From Stichopus chloronotus (lineage: Eukaryota > Echinodermata > Holothuroidea > Aspidochirotida > Stichopodidae), in the NCBI GenBank assembly GCA_021234535.1, contig CM037833.1, positions 3,230,397 to 3,294,396 on the forward strand: a stretch of 64,000 nucleotides of DNA, given 5' to 3'. This document shows positions 1 through 12,180 of the stretch, piece by piece. The translations under genes were made by a program, and so were the position numbers. The notes under the pieces were generated by a model. The model did no database searches and was not told the DNA's origin. It worked only from the letters and a program-made list of their open reading frames with translations. How positions within the stretch are numbered: the stretch's first letter is position 1; each line of letters starts with the position of its first letter.

Positions 1-1754
1 ACGAGTAGAAATTGCCCCCCCCCCCCCATTCATGTTGTGACACCCCAAATACATTTATTTTACAAAGTAGGCTATACTAACAACATGAATTTGTGGGCGT
101 TGGGGTGTGTTGGAAATAAACAGAAGAAGCAAACAGGAAAAATGCTTTTGTGCAATTTAAACGGAATCGGGAACAAAAAAAAAACATCTGGTGATCTTGT
201 AGGTGGTTTTCGGCCAAGGGTGTTTCGCTACGCTTCTCGCCAAAGATAGTGGCGCACCACATAAACAGTATCGTCCTTTCATAGCGCAAAGCAATAGTGC
301 CCTCTTCACATAGAAATAGATAAACTGGAAGGCCGTCACTAACTGAATCGCACGTTGAACAAATGAAAGCTGAACAAAGTAGTTGACTTCTTAGGCGGTA
401 GGGCAAAACATCTCTGGCCTTCAACATTTGAAGTAAGTAACGCACGTACGGCCCGAGAATTTGAGCTTTTGATACCTAACTATACACATCTTTCGGAAAA
501 CAGATGTAAATACAACCGTTTCATATTTTTAGATAATCTGATAAAAACGGGAAAAACTACGTCTCAACGTATAGCTGTTTGCAAGTGACATTATCCTAAC
601 ATTTGCATTGGAAATTGTGTTACGGGGTTTCATGCATCTTTACTACACAGGATTTGGACTTTACTTAATATTCCACTTCGTCTTCTCTTTCACTCCAACT
701 TTACAACGGCGCCACAGGCGAGGTGCATGAAGTGTAACCCTACAGGAACCCTATAGGTGCATCTACTGAATTATCGGTACCTAAGAAAATGAGAGAAATT
801 TTTTTGGCCATACCGTGGAATCGTATTCTACGGGTCTAAGGATACAATTTTCCCTTAAAGTGGTTGATCCTCGGCAAGAATGGAGCTCATGACGAAATGA
901 GGAGGGGCGGGGGAAGGGGGGGGGGGTGGCGACCTGTTTAGCGTTATTTGCAAGTGTCTTAATTCGGAAAAAAAACAAACAAACACACACACACACACAC
1001 AAATCAGGAATTTGGAAGACACCTGCATGTTTTTTTTTTTTTTCAAGTTTCCCTACACCACTGCCACTTTTGCCTGAGAATTACAGCCCATACAAAGGGG
1101 TGGGGGTGGTGTCTTTCTGGCTCTCACCAGTGTAACATTGCTATAGTCGGTGTTCATGACGAGTAAAGGGTTTCTTGTTGCGGGACGAAATGAAATAAAG
1201 GGCTCCTAACAGAATCTTTGCTTTTTATGTAATTCCTGTCAATTATTCTCTATGAATCGTCTCGTGTTTTTTTGGATTTTTTTTTTTTGGTTTTTTTTTT
1301 GTAAGATGAATTCAGAACCCTTCTCTATTTTCTGTAAGATTGTATATCAAAGCGTAACTCTAATTTGAATATGTATGAGCGAGTCACTATGTCTACCTTA
1401 TCTCCCTTCTGTTGGTGCTGAACACTTCATATAGCCGGGGCTTAATCTGCCATGTTTGGTTGATTTGCCACTCGTCCCCTTCTCTGAAAACGAGAGAAAC
1501 TTATACTTGTTAATGTAACAAGTTTGTAATTAGTGACCCGTGAGATTGACAGTGTAGTAAAATGAACTAACGGACCAACAGGATAAGAATTTGGTACCAG
1601 GAGGCAGTGGAGTTCAGCAGTAATTATATCTTAACTTTTTAGGAAAACATTTTAACACATTCAACTTTTTAAAAGATAAATGCTACCCGATCACATATGT
1701 AAACTTACAAGAGTGTGAGGATGTGAACTCTCAAAATATAAGCCGGCAGTTAAA
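1..1754. other. non-genic stretch with simple repeats
   Basis: No gene is supported here. The stretch has a poly-C run near 15-27, a poly-G run near 917-926, an (AC)n microsatellite near 982-1,001 and several poly-T runs (about 1,030-1,042 and 1,267-1,302). Short open frames on both strands overlap these runs and encode low-complexity peptides, which is what chance frames over microsatellites look like. Confidence 0.6.
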
Positions 1755-2175
1755 GAATCATCAATATTGATAATATCAAATAATTGATGACATCAACAAT
1801 TCATTTGTTGACAGTAGGAAATATTTTATGATGTCAGCATTTAATTGCTGATAGGTCTATCACAAATTAATTTGATGGTGTCATTAATTCATTACATTTA
1901 CATCACTAATTAAATGGTGATATGAGGTCTGAAATAGTGATATGATATTAAAAATGAATGGGTGATATCAGCAAACGAACTGGTGATGTTAGCAAATAAA
2001 TTGGTGATATCAGCAAGTTAATTGGCTATACCAACATATGAATTGATGTTGTCAGCAAATCATTTGTGGATATTAACAATTCGAGACCTCATATCACCAG
2101 TTAATTAGTGATAAGCCTATGGCCAATTCATTTGCCGATATTAGCAATTCATTTGAGGATATCAACAATCAGGCA
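1755..2175. repeat. degenerate AT-rich minisatellite
   Basis: A word close to GGTGATATCAGCAAAT, with spacing of roughly 20-25 bases, recurs many times with substitutions. It appears in both orientations: the block begins with copies reading GATGACATCAAC and ends with inverted copies such as GACCTCATATCACCAG near 2,085. It looks like an old satellite-like repeat that has partly inverted. No coding frame is credible. Confidence 0.6.
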
Positions 2176-2329
2176 GAACCGCTTCTAAACAATATAATTT
2201 GGAAAGAGCGCCCCTAATACTCACTACCAATTGTGAAGAACAGATGTATAGGTAAAACAATAGCCTGCATTGTATTACCTGGAATAAGGTCGTAGTTTCA
2301 CTCCACGTAAAAATTAAACTCGTCAGAAT

Positions 2330-2580
2330 TGTCTTCGACTACCGTTAACTTAGTCAGTCGAATTAGTCAGCGCATGACAACTAATTTACACATACCGTGT
2401 CGTATTTCTTTCTCAGTCAGTCACTGACTGACTAAAAATGTGGAAGGATAAGTTGGTCCATGCTGACCGACTAATATGATTCTACCCAGAAACAAAGGCG
2501 CCACGAAGCAGGGAGCATATTTAGTTGACTGACCAGGTTAATTTGTTTGGCGGACTGACTAGAGTTAAATCCAGGTGTTT
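2330..2580. repeat. cluster of GACTGACTA-type words
   Basis: The word GACTGACTA or its complement TAGTCAGTC occurs repeatedly in both orientations, with a near-palindromic core at about 2,414-2,436. This could be a decayed short tandem repeat or the ends of small inverted-repeat elements. No function can be assigned from sequence. Confidence 0.4.
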
Positions 2581-3920
2581 AGCGAGGCCTTCGGGTTGAA
2601 AGGTTATCTGATTTCATGCAACTCTGTCTAGGCCTATCACTGGAACGGAACAGCCTGTGCATGTCATTTGAGCCTGGCATTTTTCTCCCACTGAGCTGCA
2701 CAGCGACCTGTTCCATGCCTGAATGTAGTCAACGGCTTTTTTTTCGTTGCCTTTCTTTGCTCAGTGGCGCATATGACTTTGAGTGAGCGGGGGAGGCAAA
2801 CGTTGGAAGAGAGCAAATTTATGCGACGGCAAACAGCAACCAACCAACAACAAAGGGGAATGAATTTGACTTGGCGTATAGTACAACGCTAGAAAATTAC
2901 AATAGGATTTGGTTGATTTTTTTCGGGGGGGGGGGGGGACAATCCCCCTCTATTTGGGGTTCTTGGGGCATTTTCCCCCATGCACTCGCCGGTTCCCAGG
3001 CTTATGGCTTTGCTTCTTAATTATTGACAAGTATGCTTGTTCATAATTATGGTCACCGGAGGCTAGTCCCCCCAACCCTGGCAGTCCACGGGATATAGTG
3101 GTCAAGTCTGCCTTAAGGCATTTTGGCTGTGAGAACGCAACATATCAGTGGCACTGCCAGATGGGTGTTGGAACAAACATATCCATAGGTCAAGGGGCCC
3201 GCTGAAGATAGCCCCGTTGGGGTTCAACGACGGAGCCGATTTTAGTGTATTGCTACAGTAAAAACTCTAGCAACAATGATACAAAATACGACTTCCTTTT
3301 ACCCCTCTTCCAAATATATTCTTGGATGTGATGGAAAGTTCCAATGACGAAGGCCTCTAATTGGGTACCAGGAATGGGGGGGGGGGGGGGGAACTGAGCT
3401 CTGACTGAGCTCTGCGATTTAGCATAGGCTACTACTTACGCAAAACCAAAGAACGACTAATACAATTATCACTTTTATACATCCACTACCCCCCCCTGCA
3501 CCCCTCCTGAATAAAAATTGAAATTCATGTAATAAAACATTTTTTTTGCACCTTGATTTGCTTAAGGGGAGGTTCCCGCGTACCGTTCATGCCGACGCCA
3601 GTGTAAGGGTTCCATGATCGGAGCAGGCAGCTGTTATTTCGATGGAGAGAGTACAGAAAATTAACTTAATGCTAATACTTTAAGATCCTCCAATTGAGTG
3701 ATGATAAGCTGTGCAATTAGCTCAAAGGTATTTCTTTCCTTTATGCGACGTTAGCAGTTCAATACAATTTACCTAGCACCGTCATTAAAGTCAGCTTATT
3801 CTTGAACAAAAAGATCCCTCCGAACAATGCTTTGATACGTAGGTTTGTACCGCCAATCCTTAAAGAGCAGATGGCACGCAGCTAGTTTACACGAAATGAA
3901 TGATTACCTTTAGCCTGTTC
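2581..3920. other. non-genic stretch
   Basis: No gene is supported. There are poly-G runs near 2,927-2,938 and 3,377-3,391. A weakly structured GC-richer block lies at 3,060-3,240; it is rejected as a tRNA-derived element because the internal promoter boxes are poor. Confidence 0.5.
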
Positions 3921-4525
3921 CTTAAAGGAGAATGAAACCCTGGGAAGATCTCTACAAAATATAATGCAGAAGTGTTTGACAAAACACTTGTCAAAGTTCC
4001 ATTAAAAAATATTCTTCCCTTCCCAAGTTATGCACTTTTGAAATCTAGAGAACGGGTGTTGCCATTTTTGTCTCAGTTGAATGTGAACAGACTTGAGTAA
4101 GTCAAACTATGATGTCACATAACCCCTGATGGCAGGAGTTTAATGTATTTCTTTGTTTTCCTTTCTCATAATTTCCATGAATGCATATACACTGTACACA
4201 ACTTTGTGTTGAATTACTGAGGTGTATCATGCAATGATCAAATTATTCACACTTTGATTTAAATAGATGCACAACTGTTAAAACTATTTGTCAATAAATT
4301 GTAAAGAAAAACAGAAGCTTTTTAATAACAAGTGGTCAGTTTATAACATCACAATCTCAGCATGGCAGCATCCTGATTGATTTTTGTGAACTTTCAAATT
4401 GCAATATCTTGGAAAGTAAGCAACATATGCACATGGAATTTGGTGACGGTGATCACCACATGTTAGTCTTTCATTTGACAGTGATGTTTTATTGTAAAAC
4501 ATTCTGACTTTCATTCTCCTTTAAG
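3921..4525. mobile_element. non-autonomous inverted-repeat DNA element, 605 bp
   Basis: The left end CTTAAAGGAGAATGAAA (3,921-3,937) is matched exactly by its reverse complement at 4,509-4,525, giving 17-bp perfect terminal inverted repeats around an AT-rich interior with no coding frame. This is the structure of a MITE. TTAA sits inside both ends, so a TTAA-targeting family such as piggyBac is possible, but that is inference. No clear longer target-site duplication is visible. Confidence 0.7.
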
Positions 4526-5898
4526 AAGTTAGCGCATGCAAATAAGCTACAGAGGCAAAAGTCTATCTTTTTCACAAATAGACGAGCAGTTTCCTCAAGT
4601 TTCCAAAAATGGCGAGATATCGATTCTTTTCATGGTTTGATAAACAAACCAAATATTGCATGGTCATACGAGTCACCTAGCGTCGAAAGGCCGAAAAAGC
4701 TAATTATTTCCGTAACGACTGGCAATGTTGTAGCAGAAGGGAAAGTCAAAGTGAAGTTCTGTTGCCGTAGCAGACGACAGAGCTGTTTGTGTTTATCTCC
4801 TAATCCGGTGTAAGTCCTTAGAAATTTCAGTTAGTATACAAAGAACAGATTACGGTGTGATGTTGGCGGCACAAACCTCACTTCAAAGCGTACTGCCTCC
4901 ATCTAAATAACAGCTAGCTCCCTGATCGGAGCAGTTCACCTAAACTGTATAAAGAGGAAAGAACTTAGTTGGCTATTAATGCTGAGGGGTGCTATTTATT
5001 GTGCATTCAAACATTTCAACCAGGAAGAGTTTAACTGCTGTCCTTGAATAAGAGTTTACAAACAAAAAAGAGCGAAACGCCTGTAATCCTGACCCAATTT
5101 TCACACTAAGTTGTGCTCCTTTTTAGCGAAAACAAAGAACGAACAAATAACAAACAAAAACAAAATTAACTTTTTCTTGTATGGTATCATAGTAGAATCA
5201 GGATGTATATGCCTACATACGGTACGTCATAACATCATGTATGCAGGGCAGCTTCTTAGCTGCATCATGTAACCACAGCGCCGACTATGACCCTAGCGGG
5301 AAGCTATTTATATATATTTTAAGGGGGGGGGGTAGGATGCTTGTGACTTTTTGCTCTTCAGAAAGTCATAAATTTAGGTTTTGGGTCATAATCCCCAAAT
5401 AACTATAGCACGTTCTCAGTCTCATATAAATCGAGGTCAAAATTACGAAAACAAATACGCTGGGCGGGAACAACGAAATAGAACCAAATCCTACTGCTTG
5501 AAATAATGCAATCAAATATCTAAAATTCGTGCAAAGGAAATGACACAAAAACGACATGAAACAGTTAATATAAATATAAATAATTCACATTAATTTTTAA
5601 AATTATTCAGTCGTATTTGAGTTTGAATATAACTTTATCACGCTACAATTTGGCGCTGACGCTGACAAGTATGCATTTTTTTCTGCGAATTTTCCCCTGC
5701 ACCGCATTTTGCGCGGTAGCTTTAGCATACATGTACAAGCTTATCGTCTAATCACTGCCGCGCCATCCGTGCATGTGCTATTTACCGTAACCCATTGGAT
5801 GCATCACCTTAATCCGCAGGCAAATGATTTAGGCCTAGGCCTCACGTTAGAGCTGACAAATGACGTTGGCTCGTCTGAATCAAAAGTTGCTGCTGAAA
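4526..5898. other. non-genic stretch
   Basis: No supported gene. AT-rich sequence with a poly-G run near 5,323. A GC-richer patch at about 5,640-5,900 precedes the candidate first exon. Confidence 0.5.
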
Positions 5899-5948
5899 AT
5901 GTCTGAGACCACAGTGGCACGACAGGATGGTTCAAGTTCTTCGCAAAT
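5899..5948 (+). CDS. weak candidate first coding exon
   Basis: An ATG at 5,899 (context AAAATGT) opens 16 codons plus two bases, ending exactly at a strong splice donor, GTAAGTG, at 5,949. The peptide is short and serine-rich (MSETTVARQDGSSSSQ) with no recognised domain. The upstream 250 bases are less AT-rich than the surroundings, as a first exon region might be. A possible partner exon in matching phase lies at 10,592. Chance is a real alternative: one short frame with a donor is weak evidence, and no protein family is recognised. Confidence 0.2.
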
Positions 5949-8900
5949 GTAAGTGTTTCCAAATTCTGCGATTTTGCAAATCAAATTGACAATCGCTTAG
6001 GCTACATTAACTTAACGGTAGGCTCCACAGTGAGTTCATGGACTTCTGGATTTTTTTGCTTACAAACCTGCTAACGTACAGACATGTTGTTTTCATGGAG
6101 AGGATTGGCCGGGGTCCACGTCATTCCGCCATACGTACTTTCCGAAACAGAAAATGTGGTAATTCCGCCAGTGAAAACAAGTCATTCCGCCAGACAAAAA
6201 ACAAGTCTTTCAGCCACGATAGGCCTATCCATCGATAGTTGTAAATGTTCAAAATGCTGATCAAGATCTATCAGTATCACGTAGTCTAACTACAGGCGAA
6301 GTGATTACATTTTCCCGGACGTCACATTCCCTGAACTAGCAGTGAGAAATTTAGCTGTCAAATATTATGTATTTTGCTTCCAAGCATAAATAGGAAACCA
6401 ATGGAAGACCAATTAGGTATGGACACACAAGAAATTAAACCTTAAAAAAGAAAGCTTATTACCATCGTTTGATACGTTTTGTCTGGGGATTAAGGTAAGC
6501 CTAAGCAGCTTACCTATGTGGCAGTGGGCCCCTAGATGACATGCTGGTAGAACAATAAAAAGTTTTTTAAAGCAGGTCGGCAGAAACATTGACTGTCACA
6601 ACATGAAGGGACTAGCAGAGAGGATGTAATCAAGGGTTATTGTCCTATCCTCAAGTGCAGTACCCTGATTGATGTAGCTCCTTTTAAAGAATGAAAAACC
6701 TCTGTATGGTGGGGCCAATATTGTGAACTGATGTACACAATTTGAAAGTAACACTCTGTATGTCTGACTTGGTATGAATGATTAACTAGTGTAGCTATTT
6801 GTCAAGCAAAAATAACAAACAAAAAACAAAAAATTTAACTAGGGTGCAATTCCATGGTTAAACATCATTAGTTATGTAGGCTATCATTGTCAGTTTAAAC
6901 ATGCAGGAGGCATCAAACTACCACACTAACTTTCTTGACCAAAAGTATTATTTCTTCAAACATCAATATCATGAGCTAAGCAGACGGCACCAATTAAGAC
7001 TGGTGTTGTCTTCCAAGGTTACAATGCGAACCTTTACCACTACAGTACCAGTTCACTGTAATTATTTGCACTCTCTCTCTCCTGTTTGGCAGAAATCTTA
7101 GGTTCAGTTCAAATCGTGACTGCCTAATGAAATAAATAGCCTAGGCTATGGGTAGCCTATATGGTACTCTTCATTAGTGTGCCAAGTCTTTATGTCAAAT
7201 TTCACATTTCCAAGAAGGAAAAAAAAAAATGGTAGTATCTTGGAACATGATTTTTTTTTATTTTCACAATGGATTGAGGGCTTTGGTCTATGTTCTCAAT
7301 TTTCAAGCATAGAGCCTAGCCTAACTTTATACCTTGTTGCCAGAGGTAGGGAGCAACAATCAATGTATGACAGACATCAGTCTGGTTAAGGCTAATTAGG
7401 CCTATCAGGATAAGGCTATGTCAGTTCCACCCCAAAAAATTGTCCTCCCCTGATTTGGTGGGGGGGGGGGGCAAAAATACTGCTTTCTTGAGCGGAAACG
7501 AGTCAGGACATGAAATGAAGATTTGTTCAAATTTGAGAGCTTGATGTAACAGTCTTATGTCAGATATGGTCAAAATGTTTATTGGTAGAGGGTCCATAAA
7601 ATTATTCTTAGCCTATACAGGTGCATGTTGTCTGCTGCCACAACGGCCGCTGTTGATCAAAGAGTGGTACAAGTACATACATAGTTATGCTAAAAATGGT
7701 GTTCAATTGAAATTAAACATTTTTAAACACTTTCTGCCCCCATGTTGTAAACATGTTTAGAAAATTCAAGACAGGCAGCCTTAAGTTTTTGAGACAGCAA
7801 GTCAACATGCAGTCATGGCCAGAATAATTTTTATGAGTCCTGGTACTGGCACAACTTTTTGACATTCATTCCTAAAGCAGGGACAGAAAGTCCACTGAAA
7901 TAAAAAAAAAAGAAAAAACATGTAGTTAAATCTTGATAATGAATGTTATCTTCCGCCCCATAGTTTTACGGGGTGGACAATATGACGCGTAAACTAAAGC
8001 ATCGCTAATTATCAGTGTGCTCTCCCGGGGTAGCCTGTCCACAAGAACAAAAAAAAAAAGAATAAACATAGTTCCTATTCAAGAGCACCATAAAATGCGA
8101 CTTAAAATCATCGAGCAAACAAAACTAAAATCACGTAAATTGGTGAACAGACAACTGAAGTATTTTTTTTTTTGTATTTTTTTGTAATATTATTTTCTGA
8201 CTATTCAGGCAACACTCTGCTCATTCCACATTACGTACATTGGACAGAGAGCAACCAAGTTCAGTAGTTAGCAGGCAGTCTACATACGATGGTGAGCAGC
8301 TGTCCGCACGTGCCATCCTCATCTGCTCAGCCAATTACAGTCTGTATTACTGACACACCTTTCATCTTAACTCGTGCATTACTTTTTTTTCACAAATCAC
8401 TTGTGGATCTTACGAATAAACATCACATTTGCCGTCGGAATGAGCTGGGTGGTTTCAGGAAAAAGTTCAAAGCAGCCTTCTTGAAAGGTGACAACCTTGT
8501 TCTGTTTGAGTGAAGTAATCATGGTTTATCCTTCAAATTTATAAATCAAAAAGAAAGGAAATATGTGGCATCCTTTGTGACAAATACTAAACTAGTCGTG
8601 TTGATGCCTACAGACGTGTGTAAAATGTAAAGCTTCTGAAACTAGGCTATAATTAATCACTATTTTGGGATGAATTGGGTGGTTTTAAGTTTTATCATTT
8701 GAACAGTAATGAAACAAAGATTCTTAACCTGTGTGGACGGTAACGTTAGATTTACTTACATGTAAAACCTTTCAAATCCCCGCCAAAGTAAATGCAATAA
8801 TGGACCTGTAAGTGCTACTAGAAAGACTATTAAAATTGTATTGCTTTTCTAGGATTTTTCAGAATATGGCCAGTTTAGTGCGCCTGAATGTGGGCATACT

Positions 8901-10591
8901 TGATGGCATTTTGCACAGCGTTTTTAGTCCAGTTTTTAGTCTAGTGATCTCCAAAAACTGCATTTTTGGAAAGGCAGCCCTGCAAATGGATAAATTGTGC
9001 ATGTAATATGATTTTTCATGTTCATTGGATGTATCTGAGCTGCATTTGGAAGCCTGAACGAAAGGGTAATAGTGAGGTTTTGGAAGTTTTCTGTGTACAA
9101 AATTGTCCTTGAAAGTTTGTTGTCGTTCTCTTATCGTTCTGGTATAGTATGTGTGGACCTGCTACCTAGGGACTTACTGTGCGTAGGGTTCTATCAGGTA
9201 ACAGTAACTTAAGACTTGTATCTAGGCCTTAAACATCTGTATAAAAGCATCAGTGCATTACCTAGTCCCAAACCGCAGACAGTATTTATAGGCCTAGTCC
9301 TTGTAGGACAAAGGGGACCATATGTAGCTAGTGCAGACTTGAAAGCAGGGCAAATGAAAGCGATGAGATGCATAACATTTAACATGATAAAAAAGTGAGA
9401 ATTTCATAAATAAGCCAATTTCATATTTTTCTAAATTTGACCGTATTACACTGTAGGTATGTTATGATCCACTTCCAGTCCCCGTCATTGGTGTTACAAG
9501 CCCTCTGTCGCATAAAGGTCAGAATTAAGTGATGGCGTAGACAGTACCTAACTTAGGCCTAAATAGAAATATAAATTCTTGGCAAATTTCATTCAAATTT
9601 CCAAATCTCTTCATAAATTTGAAACAGCAGCAGGCTACCTGTAGTTACTCGATTACAGCCCACACCTGATCTGTTAGTAAGGCATACTATAAACATGAAT
9701 GAAAAGAGCCTAAAAAAGGATAGTTTTGGCATAAAATGCAAACTTTTTTATCTTGTCTATATACCGATATCGCTTTCTTTGCTATATCGGTGAAGCATAG
9801 TGTTAGTCGCAGGATTGCACAAGGCGTCAGACTCTGGTGGTAAGAGGCAGTGGGTCCGATACCTAGTATTACATAACATGGACATTCAAAAATGCTGACC
9901 GGAGAAAGTTGTCCCAATTGCATAATTATGCTAAGCATCCATCATTAGCCATAAATTGAAAACTACTGTACTGTATACTAAATTTGTACCAAATAGTACT
10001 GTCATATTGAAAGTGGTGTCTATACCCATATTTTGATGGTCAGTGCCTTAAATGATAATGACGATGACAACCTTTGTAGGTATTACGTAACATGAAATAT
10101 GCTAAACAACATTTTAAATTAGCAGGAAATTGAAAATATAATGATAACTTTGCACCAAAGATTGCCAGCAACCCATGCAATTTACTGTTTAAACAGTTTT
10201 CATGTGGGATCGAAAAAATAGCGCCTTAGATTTTAGCTGCAATCGACATTATCATGTATGCACTTACGTCACGTAACTCGTGGTCTTTTTCATAAAACAA
10301 CTTCTGCAGTGGCAGTGCTGAATTTCCGCAAGCCAACTAGGTGCTCCGTTCTATTCTGATACAGTGCAGTCTCAGCTCTGACCTGGTGGCATGGCCTTCA
10401 ACCTCATGCTATGTTAATAAAGGCAAACCTCATAATGAGCTCATTTTTGCTCCGACGCTCCACTGTAAATTTGGATGTGGAATACTTGTCCTTTTGGGAA
10501 CTTGTCAATTATTGAGGATGTCCTTTCTAAGAGTAATTAGTTTGAAAGGTTAATTTTTGAGTGTTTTATTGTATCTTCTTTCTTCAACTAG
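5949..10591. other. non-genic or intronic stretch
   Basis: No gene is supported in these 4.6 kb. There are scattered poly-A, poly-T and poly-G runs (for example 7,459-7,470). A short word ATTCCGCCA recurs at 6,120-6,195. If the exon candidates on either side are real, this is one intron. Confidence 0.45.
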
Positions 10592-10676
10592 ATGTTGTGG
10601 AAACACCTGTCTCCAGTATAATTTTTCTGGCCACAGATATAGAGGCTGTGCTGATGAAGGAACTAAAATAAACTAA
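10592..10676 (+). CDS. weak candidate second exon, cysteine-rich
   Basis: After a pyrimidine-rich acceptor (TTCTTTCTTCAACTAG, ending 10,591) a frame in phase with the exon at 5,899 runs 27 codons to a TAA at 10,674-10,676. It contains five cysteines, including a CC pair, an NTC and an RGC. The frame after the stop stays open again for about 30 codons, which could mean a broken longer gene or chance. No family is recognised. Support rests only on the acceptor and phase match. Confidence 0.15.
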
Positions 10677-11340
10677 AAAAAACCAGAGATTTCAAAAAAT
10701 ACCCCTGTAGCACCTCCCCAGTGGAAAGATGACGAATCATCTACCAAATCGTCCATTGTCAGAAGATGACCAGACCATTGATGGACACATATATATCCTA
10801 GTTGCAGGGAGAAAGGAAGCAGCAGCCAGACTTCTGTGCTGTCAACCAGTCAATGGCATTGAACCTGGCTGACAGGTGGAAGTGGATTCTCACCAGAGAG
10901 GTACTCATAGCTATTTTATGACATACAAGCAAGTTAACTATTCATGATGATAACTTTTGATAAATTTTAACTGGTGATTTGTTAAATTACACAGGTTTTT
11001 TTTTTTCTTATCATGGGTAAAAGTGCACACGATATGATTTTCCCCATTTGGTGAAGTGACGTGAAACTAACAAGGAACTGACCACAACTTATCTCTTGTG
11101 CCAACACAATTTCAGCATCATTTGCACTACGTGCACTCAAGCGAGTAGTAAGGATTACTTACTAGTGGGCCAGGTAGAAGCAGGGTGCAAATTACAAGGA
11201 AGCAACCACAGAATGTTGAAGTCACTGACCATCACTAATTACCCTTCCCTGACTCTGCCTGCTAGGTCAGGTAACAGAATCAGATACTGGGCATTTGAAT
11301 AGCATGTAGTAGCTCTTTGTGTTGCCATTGTATTTTTGAT
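10677..11340. other. non-genic stretch
   Basis: Nothing supportable beyond a possible exon-like open stretch near 10,770-10,895 that ends at a GAG|GTACTC donor-like site. No recognised protein. Confidence 0.4.
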
Positions 11341-12180
11341 TCCTTGCCGAATGTGGGCAAGGAATCTTTGCGATGGTGATTCGTTGTGTGTGTGTGCGTA
11401 TGTGTGTGGGTGTGTATGTATGTGTGTGAGCAAAATCTGGTGAACACTCTAGCTTTTGAAGGGAATGTGCAAGGTGGGTCAAAGTTGGTGTGTTGATAAA
11501 ATATATGAGGATCTCGGCTGGGATTGTTTTCGGTGAAGGTCAAAGGTCATCTGAGGTCACCATCAGGCTGAATGTGTACAAACTATGTTTGCAGTATCTC
11601 AGAAACGACAAGTTGCATCATTTTCAAACTTGGGTGGTATGTACTTCCCTGTAAGTAAGTGAGATTGTGAGGGTATTCTTGTAGGTTAAATGTCATCTGG
11701 GGTCATCAGAAGTCATAATGTGAAAACCTTGTGAACACTCTATCTTTTGAAGGGAATGTGCAAGAGAGTCCAAAGTCAGTGTGTGAAGAGGACATTTAAA
11801 GATCTTGACTGAGATTGATTTTGGTGGATGCCAAAGGTCACCAGAGGTCATCTGCAGACAGACTATAGACAAAACATGTTTGCAGTACCTCATGAACTGC
11901 ACATTGCACAAACTTTGACCTTCGAGGGTATGTAGGACTTTCTAAGTAAATAAGGTGAGGGTGTGTCTTGTGATCAGAGGTCACGTGGGGTCATCAGAGG
12001 TCGTAACATGAAAAAAACTTGTAGAGACACTATTTACAAAGGAGGAGATAATTTCAATATTTACAAAGGGGAGACAATTTCACACTTTAAAGTTGTTCTT
12101 TTTAGATGGAGCATATAAATATAAGTACTGGTTTGAGTTTTGATGTGGGTCAAAGGTCATCTGAGGTCCTTGAGTACAAA
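11341..12180. repeat. tandem repeat of about 291 bp, rich in AGGTCA words
   Basis: The segment TGAACACTCT-A/T-CTTTTGAAGGG occurs at 11,441 and again at 11,732, giving a period of about 291 bp, and a third, decayed unit follows from about 12,020. Each unit carries several AGGTCA-containing words (AAAGGTCATCTGAGGTCA type). A (GT)n microsatellite at about 11,384-11,428 sits at its left edge. Related AGGTCA-rich sequence recurs at 33,690-33,900 and 37,700-37,740, so this is a dispersed repeat family. AGGTCA is also the nuclear-receptor half-site, but any regulatory role is speculation. Confidence 0.65.

Noticed and set aside
781..1135. Frames on both strands near 0.8-1.1 kb
   Set aside because: They run through (AC)n and poly-T repeats and encode only low-complexity peptides.
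3060..3240. Possible tRNA-derived SINE
   Set aside because: A GTGGTCAAG word and a GGTTCAA word are present, but the spacing and B-box are poor and no tRNA fold can be drawn.
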